Origin: Planctomycetota bacterium | GTDB taxonomy: Bacteria > Planctomycetota > Phycisphaerae > WQYP01 | Assembly (NCBI GenBank): GCA_021828925.1 | Contig: JAJZCT010000008.1 | Location: forward strand, 1 to 16,864 | Direction: 5' to 3' | Length of the DNA stretch: 16,864 bases | In this document: in pieces, positions 1 to 6,821 of the stretch | Layout of the letters: each line of letters starts with the position of its first letter | Position numbering within the stretch: the stretch's first letter is position 1 | The notes under the pieces: generated by a model | What the model was told of the DNA's origin: nothing | The model's input: the letters and a program-made list of their open reading frames with translations, nothing else | Databases searched by the model: none | Translations under genes and position numbers: made by a program

Positions 1-977
1 TTGTGGTGGAAAAGCCGATCCGCAAATTCCGCCTCACCGCGGGAACTAAACCGCTCATAAAGCGCCGCACTTAGCACCGGCGCTGGAACAGATTCATCAA
101 TCGCCGCGGTAATGGTCCAACGCCCTTCACCTGAATCAGAAACACGACCGGCGAATTTTGCCATGGATGGATCTTTGGCCAATGCGATGGCCGTTAAATC
201 CAGCAGCCAGGAACCAATCACCGATCCGCGCCGCCACACTTCCGCCACCTCGGGCAAATTCAGATCATATTGATAATATTCCGGATTGCTTAACGGTGTG
301 GTTTCCGCATCCATCTGCTGTTTATCTTTACCGGCATTGGCGTGCTTGAGGATATTAAGCCCCTCCGCATACGCCGCCATAATGCCATATTCAATGCCGT
401 TGTGCACCATTTTTACAAAATGTCCCGCCCCATGCGGACCGCAGTGCAGGTACCCGTTTTCCGCAGGGCTGATCGGCTGATTTTCCCGCCCCGGCGTTCG
501 GGCAGCGGCCTTCGCCCCCGGTGCCAGCGTGGCAAAAATCGGATCAATGCGCTGCACAACCTCCACGTCACCGCCGATCATCATGCAATAGCCGCGTTCC
601 AACCCCCATACGCCGCCGGATGTTCCAACATCCACATAATGGATATGACGATCTTTAAGTTGCTTAGCCCGGCGAATGTCGTCGTGATAATAGGAATTTC
701 CGCCATCAATGAGTGTGTCACCCGCTTGCAGCAACGGTGCGATCTTTTCCAGCGTTGCATCCACCACACCCGCGGGAACCATCAGCCACACCACGCGCGG
801 CGTGGCCAGTTTCCCGACAAATTCCTCTAAAGTCTTAGCGCCGGCGGCTCCTTTGGCCTGCATATCTTCCACGCTTTTTATATTCACATCATGTACCACA
901 CAACGGTGCCCCCCCGCGATAAGCCGCTGCACCATGTTGGCCCCCATACGCCCCAGTCCAATCATGCCTATTTCCAT
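1..977 (-). CDS. gnd: 6-phosphogluconate dehydrogenase, decarboxylating (3' end outside window)
   Basis: Oxidises and decarboxylates 6-phosphogluconate to ribulose 5-phosphate in the cytosolic pentose phosphate pathway. Reading from ATG at 977 gives 325 residues open to the window edge. The N-terminal Rossmann motif GLGRMG lies at residues 7-12, DGGNSYYHDD at 91-100, the substrate loop VGTSGG at 117-122, and the catalytic segment FVKMVHNGIEYG at 187-198 with K189 and N193. The short total length (about 330 expected) fits the GndA/YqeC-type short family, not the 470-residue form, so only the last few residues should be missing. Asp30 after the second strand (HDVN), instead of the NRT of NADP enzymes, suggests NAD preference (inference). 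AAAAGGA lies about 8 nt before the start. It follows the Cof phosphatase by 73 bp on the same strand, so co-transcription is likely. Confidence 0.93.
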   Translation of the reverse strand, partial: MEIGMIGLGRMGANMVQRLIAGGHRCVVHDVNIKSVEDMQAKGAAGAKTLEEFVGKLATPRVVWLMVPAGVVDATLEKIAPLLQAGDTLIDGGNSYYHDDIRRAKQLKDRHIHYVDVGTSGGVWGLERGYCMMIGGDVEVVQRIDPIFATLAPGAKAAARTPGRENQPISPAENGYLHCGPHGAGHFVKMVHNGIEYGIMAAYAEGLNILKHANAGKDKQQMDAETTPLSNPEYYQYDLNLPEVAEVWRRGSVIGSWLLDLTAIALAKDPSMAKFAGRVSDSGEGRWTITAAIDESVPAPVLSAALYERFSSRGEAEFADRLFHH

Positions 978-1050
978 TGTTGATTCCTTTTCGCAAAATG
1001 CCTTACTAATGCCCGGCAATGCCGCCGGATCCGCCTTGAATTCTCGCCCT

Positions 1051-1887
1051 TTACCCTGCTGCTGCCGGCAGAATATATTTTTCCACCGCTATGGCAAATC
1101 CTTCTTCTTCATTGGATTTTGTCACGCGCCGCGCGGCACGCTTTACTTGTGCATCGGCATTGCCCATGGCAATGGATAAACCGCTATGGGCGAACATCCG
1201 CACATCATTAGGCATATCACCGATCGTGGCGATGCGCGACGCTGATAAGTTGAATTCCTCCGCCAAACGCAGCGCCACAGTACCTTTGTTGGCATCCGGA
1301 TGCGTGACATCCAGATAATAGGGCTGGGAACGCGCGGCGGATACATGATCACCAAATTGTTCTTGGGCATCGGCTTCAGCGCGCGCTACGGCTTCAAGAT
1401 CATCACTGACGCCGACAATCTTTACCACGTTGTCCAGCACCTTATCAAAGTTATTGACAATTTTCGGCTTGAATTTTACAGTCCCTGATTCTTTGTCCAC
1501 ATGCGGGCCATGTGCGGAAAGTGCAAACCAGTCATTGCCGCGGTAAACCCAAACATCCAGATGATGATCCGTAATGGTTTTTACCACTTGCTCCGCGACA
1601 TCCGCAGGCAGCACCTTTTGATCGATAATAGACAAATCCGGATTTACAAACAGTCCGCCGTTAAATGCGGATATCGGTGTGGTGATACTCAGCGGTTTAA
1701 TGAGCATCTGCATGCCCAGCGGCGGGCGGCCGCTGGTAATAGCAAATTTAATTCCCGCATCGTTTAGTCGCGCCACCGCCGCAATGGACCGGGGCGTAAG
1801 CACTTTATCCTGGGTTACCAAGGTCCCATCAACATCGGCAATCAACAATTGGATCGTTTCCGATTTTTCTCCGCTGCCCGCTTGCAT
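1051..1887 (-). CDS. Cof-type HAD-IIB family phosphatase
   Basis: Predicted cytosolic Mg2+-dependent hydrolase of small phosphorylated metabolites (sugar phosphates or nucleotides); the substrate cannot be told from sequence. From ATG at 1887 it has 278 residues, the usual family length. HAD motif I is DVDGTL (D18 nucleophile, D20), motif II is ITSGRP near 50-54, motif III is Lys201 in DANKG, and motif IV is GDMPND (D224, D228). The type IIB cap lies between motifs II and III (about 80-195). The frame stays open upstream to a TTG at 1920, which would add 11 residues with no better ribosome site; ATG 1887 was chosen because the HAD core begins shortly after it. The pairing with 6-phosphogluconate dehydrogenase makes a sugar-phosphate substrate plausible, but that is inference. 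Confidence 0.9.
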   Translation of the reverse strand: MQAGSGEKSETIQLLIADVDGTLVTQDKVLTPRSIAAVARLNDAGIKFAITSGRPPLGMQMLIKPLSITTPISAFNGGLFVNPDLSIIDQKVLPADVAEQVVKTITDHHLDVWVYRGNDWFALSAHGPHVDKESGTVKFKPKIVNNFDKVLDNVVKIVGVSDDLEAVARAEADAQEQFGDHVSAARSQPYYLDVTHPDANKGTVALRLAEEFNLSASRIATIGDMPNDVRMFAHSGLSIAMGNADAQVKRAARRVTKSNEEEGFAIAVEKYILPAAAG

Positions 1888-2035
1888 AATTACCAACTTT
1901 CTCTGGAGCTGTTCCAGCAAGTCGTTTTTTGCTCAATGTCTTGCCCCCCACTTCATTACATCGTAGAAGGTTCAACAGTGATATGCAAGTAAAGCGATCA
2001 GCCGGGCCAAGGGGAAGCGTCGCAATATTTCCGGG

Positions 2036-2051
2036 CCGCACGGCCGTGCGG
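2036..2051. repeat. 16-bp perfect GC-rich palindrome
   Basis: CCGCACGGCCGTGCGG equals its own reverse complement. It lies about 145 bp past the kinase stop and 150 bp upstream of the Cof start, both on the minus strand. It lacks a T-run, so an intrinsic terminator is not supported; it could be a protein-binding site or a cruciform. Confidence 0.6.
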
Positions 2052-2054
2052 ACA

Positions 2055-2086
2055 AACTTCACATAGCCGCCGGCTTTGCCGGTGGT
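2055..2086 (-). repeat. Dispersed 32-bp stem-loop element, copy 1
   Basis: On the minus strand it begins ACCACCGGCAAAGCCGGCGG. It matches 8895-8926 on the plus strand at 29 of 32 positions by eye. The core folds as an 8-bp stem (CCACCGGC with GCCGGCGG, one A-C mismatch or G-T wobble depending on strand) around a 3-nt loop. In both copies the element reads in the same sense as the gene just upstream (here the kinase), about 110 bp past its stop. Confidence 0.6.
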
Positions 2087-2194
2087 AGAACGCACCCTGA
2101 TCGCACCCCGCTGCCGCTGGACCAAACTGTGCGATTTGCCTCTGAATTAGCGTTATTTCGGTCCCGCCCCAAGGGGAATTGCCTTACCAGAGCA

Positions 2195-3013
2195 CTAACC
2201 ATACCGCGAAAGAAACCATCTTCGCGCATGAATAATAGGCTGGGCAATGCTCCGATGCAGCCGAATGTACCAACTGCGATTAGTGGCCTGCTGAAAATCC
2301 TCCGGTGAACAAATGTGTGCCGCCAGACGCGTTTTGTGCTTGTAAAAGTGGTACCAGTCCTCTTTTTGCAACCGGTGTAAAATCCAGCGGGACAGCAAAT
2401 TATCTCTCTGTCCATGCCGACAAAAAAAGGAAATCTGGAAATCAATCAGATACGGTTTACCATCCGTTCCAAAAAGAATATTTTCCCGCTTATTGGTATC
2501 CACATACGCAATATGCCGCGCGTGGATGGCTTTCAGAAGAGCTTCCAGACGATTAAAAAAATCCGCCCCCGGCGCAAATTCCGGTTGCAGATCATCCCCC
2601 GGTATAAATTCATGGACATATCCCGTGGGGCCTATTTCCCCCATAAATGCCGGCACACCCTCCAGACCATCCAGTGCCTTGAAAACCGCAATTTCATGGC
2701 GCGCGACAACCCCTCCCAGCCACTGCATCGGCACGCCGAACAGCGGAAATATCCGCTGCAATTTAACCACCGCCTGTTTCGGCACCCCTTGATTACCGCT
2801 ATCGCCGCCATCAGTATTGACCCCGCCGCCGACGCGCTGATAAAGCCCTGTTGCCGCAAAAAAATCATGCTTAAAGAGCTTCACAAACTCAAAGGTGCAC
2901 CCCATGGCCATTACCGTCCGCGGCAAATCCCCATACCCCAACGCAAAAAAAGACGCCGGCGCCCGCCGCCCTCCCGTAGATTCCACCCCTGCTTGTACAC
3001 CATTCTGTTCCAT
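2195..3013 (-). CDS. RIO/Kdo-kinase-like small protein kinase fold protein
   Basis: Probable phosphotransferase with a minimal protein-kinase fold, resembling the RIO-like and lipopolysaccharide core (InaA/WaaP/KdkA) kinases; the target may be a protein or a lipid sugar. In the 272-residue product, subdomain II Lys is K84 (AVVKLQR), a possible helix-C Glu is E107 (ARHE), the hinge-like segment is YVHEFIPG at 132-139, the catalytic loop is YVDTNKREN with D172 and N178, and the metal motif is IDF with D191 replacing DFG. The D-to-N spacing of six is that of the RIO-like group. A Gly/Asn-rich insert (about 61-80) replaces a classical glycine loop. After the core comes a basic, aromatic tail (200-272). 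ATG 3013 has no clear ribosome site, so the start is less certain than the end. Confidence 0.78.
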   Translation of the reverse strand: MEQNGVQAGVESTGGRRAPASFFALGYGDLPRTVMAMGCTFEFVKLFKHDFFAATGLYQRVGGGVNTDGGDSGNQGVPKQAVVKLQRIFPLFGVPMQWLGGVVARHEIAVFKALDGLEGVPAFMGEIGPTGYVHEFIPGDDLQPEFAPGADFFNRLEALLKAIHARHIAYVDTNKRENILFGTDGKPYLIDFQISFFCRHGQRDNLLSRWILHRLQKEDWYHFYKHKTRLAAHICSPEDFQQATNRSWYIRLHRSIAQPIIHARRWFLSRYG

Positions 3014-3029
3014 CGCGCAGAAGTATATC

Positions 3030-3046
3030 CCAAAATGGCATTTTGG
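3030..3046. promoter_or_regulatory. Operator-like 17-bp inverted repeat upstream of the kinase
   Basis: CCAAAATG, one G, then CATTTTGG: perfect 8-bp arms around a single base. It lies 17-33 nt before the kinase ATG (minus strand), where a dimeric repressor would occlude the promoter or ribosome. No known regulator box is recognised. Confidence 0.4.
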
Positions 3047-3084
3047 TTAGGTGCTCAGGATTGCGTACCGATTGGCAGTGTGCG

Positions 3085-3101
3085 TGCCGACGGCGTCGGC
3101 A
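3085..3101 (-). repeat. Hairpin between the membrane protein and kinase genes
   Basis: TGCCGAC, GGC, GTCGGCA: 7-bp arms and a 3-nt loop, about 100 nt past the stop of the membrane-protein gene and 70 nt before the kinase start. There is no U-tract, so intrinsic termination is unproven. Confidence 0.4.
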
Positions 3102-3199
3102 GAGTGGGTGTGCAGGTACGCGAGCGCCTTGATTTTTGTACGCGGTACCAATCAGCCGCACGCTGCCGTCGACATTGGCCGTCACTGGCTGCCGGTTTC

Positions 3200-3649
3200 T
3201 CATGGATTCGTTGCACCACGCTGCACTCCGGGAGGGCGCGTAGAGCGATCCTGCTGGGCGGAATAATACAGGTGGGCCCAGTTTTTGAGTACCGCCATAT
3301 CGTGAATGTCTTGCACCGCCATGGCACTACATTGCAAAATCGCGAGCAGCGAAATAACCGTTGCTAGCTTGCCGAGAAAGACTCGGCGCGACCATATACC
3401 GCCAATCAGCGCAATTACCAGCATCGGCAGCAGGCCACCAATCACAATCAATTGCAGTTCCGGCCGATTCAATATCGGTGCTTGGGGAATCCACAAGGCC
3501 CAGGCCGGCCGGGCGATAATGAGCCTTCCGTAGGTATGACCGGCGATCCACGCGCCTCCCAAACAAAGTGCCAGGCTCGTGCCAGCCCATACAACAGGCG
3601 TTTTTGAAATGGGTCGTTCAGGCGTGATAGCATCCATAATCGGTTCCAT
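3200..3649 (-). CDS. Hypothetical three-helix membrane protein
   Basis: Not recognised. From ATG 3649 the product has about 149 residues with three clear hydrophobic stretches: around VVWAGTSLALCLGGAWIAG, LIVIGGLLPMLVIALIGGIW, and LATVISLLAILQCSAMAV. A SRR basic loop lies between the second and third helices, and the C-terminus is hydrophilic (QQDRSTRPP). This suggests an inner-membrane protein. The open frame extends to a GTG at 3829, but there it overlaps the 41-residue peptide gene in another frame, so a later start is preferred; ATG 3649 and ATG 3637 are both possible and neither has a good ribosome site. The preceding one-helix peptide ends 29 nt upstream, so the two may be one gene split by a frameshift, or a coupled pair. 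Confidence 0.5.
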   Translation of the reverse strand: MEPIMDAITPERPISKTPVVWAGTSLALCLGGAWIAGHTYGRLIIARPAWALWIPQAPILNRPELQLIVIGGLLPMLVIALIGGIWSRRVFLGKLATVISLLAILQCSAMAVQDIHDMAVLKNWAHLYYSAQQDRSTRPPGVQRGATNP

Positions 3650-3678
3650 TTCTGGTGCTGCCCGCATGGGCCAAAAAA

Positions 3679-3804
3679 CTAAAAGTCGATAAGGTGAGGC
3701 AGAGAACTCGACAACCAGATTAGATATATGATTAGTGACAGCACGATCGCAATCCACCATTGCACCCGCAGCCTGCCCAAATACTTCATCATTCGATCGT
3801 CCAT
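3679..3804 (-). CDS. 41-residue single-pass membrane peptide (or frameshifted N-terminus of the next gene)
   Basis: Small gene read directly from the sequence. ATG at 3804 is preceded by TTTGGA about 6 nt upstream, and the stop TAG is at 3679-3681. The product starts MDDRMMKYLGRLRVQWW, then has a strongly hydrophobic helix (about residues 17-31, IAIVLSLIIYLIW) and a short tail ending HLIDF. The basic N-terminus followed by a helix fits an Nin-Cout anchor. It starts 40 bp after the ankyrin gene stop and ends 29 bp before the three-helix membrane protein, all on the minus strand, so a three-gene transcript is likely. The alternative is that it is the first helix of a four-helix protein and that a frameshift near 3680 separates them. 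Function unknown. Confidence 0.5.
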   Translation of the reverse strand: MDDRMMKYLGRLRVQWWIAIVLSLIIYLIWLSSSLPHLIDF

Positions 3805-3843
3805 AAAACATCCAAAGCGCCGCCCTCACTACTCTCGCCCCGC

Positions 3844-4380
3844 CTAACCGCCACCTGCCCGCTGGGATACTCGGTGGATGAGGGTTTCATGCCGGTAGCG
3901 GGCGGACTGCCTGCGCAAGTACCAAAGAATTATGCGCTCACGCAGGAGGTAGTCCGGCAGCCCCGCGCGGCCGGGAGATTCCAGCATCCGTGTGCGTTTG
4001 CCTATAGTCGGATCCGGATTCGCACCGGCCTGCACCAGTATTAGCACGGCCGGTAGATTCAGATTCCACGCAGCAACGAAGAGCGGTTGGCCGTGCTCGC
4101 CGTTTGGATTTGCACCGTGCAGAAGGAGCCATCGGACGGTGGCGAGGTGGTTACGCGTAATCGCCAACTCCAGCAAAGTGTGCCCCGTTGCCCTATCCAC
4201 CGCATCTACCAATGCTGGACTTTTTTTGGCGAAGCTTTTCACAAGCCCCAGGTTCCCTTTGCTCGCCGCTTCAAAAATGGTGGTTGGCCTCGCCGACGGC
4301 ACACGACCGCAACCTGCATTGCAGGCTGCCAACAGCAGCGAACACGAATAAACCGCCCCGGCAAAAATCTTGCGACTCAT
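3844..4380 (-). CDS. Ankyrin-repeat lipoprotein
   Basis: Predicted membrane-anchored, periplasm-facing protein-binding protein. From ATG 4380 it has 178 residues. The start was chosen because it places a classical lipoprotein signal at the N-terminus: MSRKIF basic region, hydrophobic core, lipobox LAAC with C20 to be lipidated. About residues 33-122 hold two to three ankyrin repeats: TIFEAASKGNLGLVKSF, then HTLLELAITRNHLATVRWLL with HGANPN, then PLFVAAWNLNLPAVLILV with AGANPD. The C-terminal 55 residues are basic and unassigned. Upstream in-frame ATGs at 4392 and 4452 would bury the signal peptide and lack ribosome sites. Ankyrin repeats bind protein partners; no partner is evident apart from the membrane peptides that follow. 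Confidence 0.75.
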   Translation of the reverse strand: MSRKIFAGAVYSCSLLLAACNAGCGRVPSARPTTIFEAASKGNLGLVKSFAKKSPALVDAVDRATGHTLLELAITRNHLATVRWLLLHGANPNGEHGQPLFVAAWNLNLPAVLILVQAGANPDPTIGKRTRMLESPGRAGLPDYLLRERIILWYLRRQSARYRHETLIHRVSQRAGGG

Positions 4381-4711
4381 TGGAATACCCATCAACTTGC
4401 GCCGTATAAAAACACCCGACCCGGCCGCCCAGTGAACTACAAAACCTAACATGGGGGATTTGGTCGCACTGCCACGAGTTCCGCACCACCACTAGGACTG
4501 AGGAAACGAAACGGGACGCATCTCATTTTAGGCTCCTTTGGGTCCGCCGTGGTCGCCCTTTAAAGCCTATTGTATGCTCCAAATTGAACTTTACCACCAT
4601 CCGTCGTGGCCCCGACGGCACGAATACAACTAGCCTGCGGATTACGCGGCCAACAGGCCGTTAACGAGAAACGCGTATGGGGCCGGCAATTAACGGCAGT
4701 CGCGTCGGGCT

Positions 4712-4765
4712 GCAAAATGGCGATAAATGGCAAACGCGGTTCTGTCGCACAAAGACCGGAATGGA
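4712..4765. repeat. 54-bp direct repeat, copy A
   Basis: Matches 5285-5338 at about 45 of 54 positions with no gaps. The last 18 bases of the repeat (CACAAAGACCGGAATGGA) are identical in both copies. It lies 16 bp from the DUF4160-like relic at 4782. Confidence 0.75.
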
Positions 4766-4781
4766 GCGAACAACGGTACAA

Positions 4782-4841
4782 TTAGTTCATCGCCGTGGAA
4801 TCAGTCCCTTTGTTGGAGGCTAGCTGAATTTCAGGTTGGTA
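4782..4841 (-). pseudogene. DUF4160-like C-terminal relic A
   Basis: On the minus strand one frame reads YQPEIQLASNKGTDSTAMN and then a stop. It matches the DUF4160 fragment upstream of the DUF2442 gene (IEPASNKGLDPTAINEL) in the same register, and the usual family pattern of a W-x-x-P-then-ELA-N-G segment before the last helix. The final helix is missing and there is no start codon, so it is a decayed remnant. The DNA similarity to 5703-5753 supports common origin. Confidence 0.45.
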
Positions 4842-4962
4842 AGCTACGAGGGTAAAAATTGATAACCGGCTTTGAAGCGCCCTGTGGCGGCCGAACGCAA
4901 GGCGTCTATATGCGGACCGTGCCAATTTGGTACAACCGCCTTACCGACGCTATCATAGGACG

Positions 4963-5058
4963 ATGATTAGCGTCTACGTCGAAACCAGTTTTTTCAGCGC
5001 CTGCGGATCGGGGTCTTCCCGCCGCAAATTGTCACCCCGGATTTGCTTTGGGAGCATG
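4963..5058 (+). pseudogene. PIN-domain toxin N-terminal remnant
   Basis: From ATG 4963 the frame reads MISVYVETSFFSACGS, close to the first strand and acidic metal-binding region of VapC-like PIN proteins of the type (V/I)Y(V/I)ETSFxSA. Only this N-terminus is recognisable. The following residues (SSRRKLSPRICFGS) no longer resemble a PIN fold, and the later Asp-rich motif expected near the C-terminus is absent, so the gene appears truncated or frameshifted. No antitoxin gene was identified beside it. The end coordinate is approximate. Confidence 0.4.
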
Positions 5059-5284
5059 CCGATGCCTGATACCGTTATACTACCGCCGTCCACTGCCCAG
5101 AACTCCACCGATGATGTTCGGCAAGTGCGCGTGAACCTTGATCGTCGCTTCCACGGCGATGTCGGAAAACTCTGCGCACACGCCCGCCGCGTCAGCACGC
5201 CATACATCCGGAAACTACACCTCAAGCCCATGCCCACCACACGACCGCCATCGGGTAAGAGTCGCTGACGGCGACGGAAGGGGT

Positions 5285-5338
5285 GCAAAATAGCGACAAA
5301 TAGTAAACGGACTGCTGTTGCACAAAGACCGGAATGGA
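5285..5338. repeat. 54-bp direct repeat, copy B
   Basis: Second copy of the segment at 4712-4765. Here it lies about 80 bp beyond the 3' end of the DUF2442 gene, while copy A sits directly beside the DUF4160 relic. This fits two copies of one cassette, the first with its middle deleted. Confidence 0.7.
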
Positions 5339-5394
5339 AAACTCAAAGCCAAGCAGCTGATTCGGTGGTTGTTGACATAGTTGTTGCGGCAAAA

Positions 5395-5416
5395 CAATAA
5401 CCAGTCAATAACCAGT
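5395..5416. repeat. Tandem 11-bp duplication
   Basis: CAATAACCAGT occurs twice back to back, ending one base before the stop codon of the DUF2442 gene. It looks like a recent slippage or target-site-like duplication. Confidence 0.6.
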
Positions 5417-5677
5417 CTACTTGGCGATCAGTGGAAATTGTTCCGGATGCAGAATCTGGTCCAGTGACAGGTCAACATCAAGGGCCGGCCAATACAGGTG
5501 TGTGCCATGATACAACTCAACAGCAAAAATTTGCTCCATTGTGGCCGAGCGGAACCATGGAAAATCATCGAAGGCAAGGAAATATTCCGCTCCATTCACC
5601 ATCAACCAGAATCCATGCGGCGACAGGTTAAGAACTTCAGGGTTTGAAGTGCCGTTGCCAGTGTTCGCGGATCTCAT
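5417..5677 (-). CDS. DUF2442 domain protein
   Basis: Small cytosolic protein of 86 residues spanning a complete DUF2442 domain. The family is commonly encoded right after a DUF4160 protein and such pairs are proposed to be toxin-antitoxin-like; the activity is not established. Family features visible are LNLSPHGFWLMVNGAEYFL (18-36), DFPWFRSATMEQIF (38-51), ELYHGTHLYWPALDVDLSLD (54-73) and the terminal HPEQFPLIAK. AGGAG lies 6 nt before ATG 5677. The start lies 41 nt inside the end of the DUF4160 frame, so translational coupling was the original arrangement, but the partner here lacks its 5' half. The gene looks intact, yet may be left without a functional partner. Confidence 0.85.
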   Translation of the reverse strand: MRSANTGNGTSNPEVLNLSPHGFWLMVNGAEYFLAFDDFPWFRSATMEQIFAVELYHGTHLYWPALDVDLSLDQILHPEQFPLIAK

Positions 5678-5753
5678 TTTGTCGCTCCTGTATGATCTTT
5701 TGCAGTTCGTTTATCGCCGTTGGATCAAGTCCTTTGTTGGATGCCGGTTCAAT
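5637..5753 (-). pseudogene. DUF4160 gene, 3' fragment
   Basis: A minus-strand frame reads IEPASNKGLDPTAINEL, continues with a charged helix (QKIIQERQNEIREHW) and ends RHFKP-stop at 5637. This is the characteristic C-terminus of DUF4160 (final helix with E-I-x-x-x-W-x-x-x-F). The frame is closed by TAA at 5754-5756, and the N-terminal half could not be found in any frame beyond it. The DUF2442 start lies inside this fragment, the normal overlap for the pair. If the TAA were GAA, the reading DPEIEPASN would match the family, so at least one nonsense change and a 5' loss or frameshift are implied. Confidence 0.6.
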
Positions 5754-5806
5754 TTAAGGATCATCGCTTATCATGGATATTAGCACACTCACAATCCGCC
5801 ATGTTG

Positions 5807-6595
5807 CTATTTATGTAGAAGCGTTGCCGTCGACAAAAGCTCGGCAACTGCGAAGACCGCCTGTCTCCGGCTCAATGCACGGGATTTAAGAGCAATACAG
5901 CCGCAGTCGTCGCCCTTTCGGTTGAAAAATATTGCGTAGATGTAATAGCTCCATGGAACTGGTCGGGGGAAGACCTCGATTACCGCCCGTAGTCGCGGCC
6001 CTTCCCAGGAAAAACGGACCCGCGACAGTAACGTGGCCCTGAGCCACAGCAGGCAGCACACCCGCACTCGCGCGGCTCCAGTAGCGCAGCGCAAAAGGCG
6101 CGGGTTCGTGCCATAGACCGCCATGAAGAAGCCCCAAGGGGACCGATACTTGGAGAAAAAACGCGACGCGCCGCCGAGATTGCGATACTCGCGCCGGATG
6201 TAGACGCTCGCGAGGTCGTGCGCATAAGGCCGCATCGAGGAGGGAGAATGATCAAAGGCAAAAACATAAACTCTCGCGGGAGAACTATTTTTGGATGCGA
6301 GCCGCCCTCCAGTTGCGATCGGGGGGATGTCACAGGTCCAGCGAACCGCCCCCGACGTCCACTTTTTGCGAGACAACACGCGCCATCCAACAGGGAGACG
6401 CAGGTGGAGCTTTCCAACTACCAGCTTCCGCTTCGACGTTCGCACCGGCGCGACAACCAGAACGGCGGGCGCGTTCACCACCCAGGGCCGCGTCAATAGG
6501 TAGTGATCCAACGTGCGCGCAGTGGAAAGGTGGCACCCGCCAAGCAGGATCACCGACACGCCGAGTGCGATGATACCGGAACAGTTACTCCGCAT
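5807..6595 (-). CDS. Hypothetical lipoprotein
   Basis: Family not recognised. From ATG 6595 it has 262 residues. The start was chosen for its ribosome site (GGAG, 9 nt upstream) and because it begins a clear lipoprotein signal: MRSNCSG, hydrophobic stretch IIALGVSVILLGG, lipobox LGGC with C21. An ATG five codons earlier (6610) is less likely. The mature part is basic and rich in aromatics, with RLPVGWRVLSRKKW at about 66-79, a segment SKYRSPWGFFMAVYG in the middle, and a probable beta-rich C-terminal half (RVRFSWEGPRLRAVIEVFP). It may be a periplasmic or outer-membrane-attached protein. The Cys pair near VRVCCLLW and the DDCGC segment could be structural. It is divergent from ppx across a 447-bp gap. 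Confidence 0.6.
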   Translation of the reverse strand: MRSNCSGIIALGVSVILLGGCHLSTARTLDHYLLTRPWVVNAPAVLVVAPVRTSKRKLVVGKLHLRLPVGWRVLSRKKWTSGAVRWTCDIPPIATGGRLASKNSSPARVYVFAFDHSPSSMRPYAHDLASVYIRREYRNLGGASRFFSKYRSPWGFFMAVYGTNPRLLRCATGAARVRVCCLLWLRATLLSRVRFSWEGPRLRAVIEVFPRPVPWSYYIYAIFFNRKGDDCGCIALKSRALSRRQAVFAVAELLSTATLLHK

Positions 6596-6699
6596 GATGC
6601 GAGGCTCCATAAAGTCGAACCGTGGCTTCCCGAACCAAGCAGACCGCTTGATTCGTCATTGGATGTCGGGGCGGTGATGGGGCCTTTGGCTTCTTCAAC

Positions 6700-6727
6700 G
6701 ATCAATGAACACTGATCAAGGAACAGA
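6700..6727. repeat. Period-7 repeat array 1
   Basis: Four consecutive heptamers GATCAAT, GAACACT, GATCAAG, GAACAGA, in an alternating 14-bp super-period. Confidence 0.55.
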
Positions 6728-6745
6728 CTATCAGCTTCCGAATTT

Positions 6746-6770
6746 GTGATCCGTGATCATTGATCTGTGA
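6746..6770. repeat. Period-7 repeat array 2 (GTGATCN)
   Basis: GTGATCC, GTGATCA, TTGATCT, then GTGA: three and a half heptamer units in register. Confidence 0.65.
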
Positions 6771-6821
6771 AGATTGTGAAAATCCATATATTGTGCGGAT
6801 TGCACAGGTTTTCCGCCCCGC

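Larger units (their letters stand above)
1888..2194. other. Gene-free stretch between the Cof phosphatase and the kinase
   Basis: No convincing gene was found. It contains a perfect 16-bp palindrome (2036-2051) and one copy of a 32-bp stem-loop element (2055-2086) that recurs at 8895-8926. CCCCAAGGGG at about 2166-2175 is a further short palindrome just past the kinase stop. ORFs crossing here run into neighbouring genes and look like random open frames. Confidence 0.6.
4381..5416. other. Degenerate gene-poor stretch with gene relics
   Basis: No intact gene is convincing here. The open frames are short, conflict with each other and resemble no family over their length. What can be supported is a relic of DUF4160 (4782-4841), the N-terminus of a PIN-domain gene (4963 onward), and two copies of a 54-bp segment (4712-4765 and 5285-5338). 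This pattern suggests repeated acquisition and decay of small toxin-antitoxin-like cassettes. Confidence 0.6.

Noticed and set aside
342..830. 162-residue plus-strand frame inside the gnd gene
   Set aside because: Opposite strand to an unambiguous 6-phosphogluconate dehydrogenase; no family features.
1829..2125. 98-residue minus-strand frame between the Cof phosphatase and the kinase
   Set aside because: Overlaps the Cof start region in another frame and runs through two palindromes; no recognisable family.
2414..3367. 317-residue plus-strand frame
   Set aside because: Antisense to the kinase, whose catalytic motifs are clear; composition very basic and unnatural.
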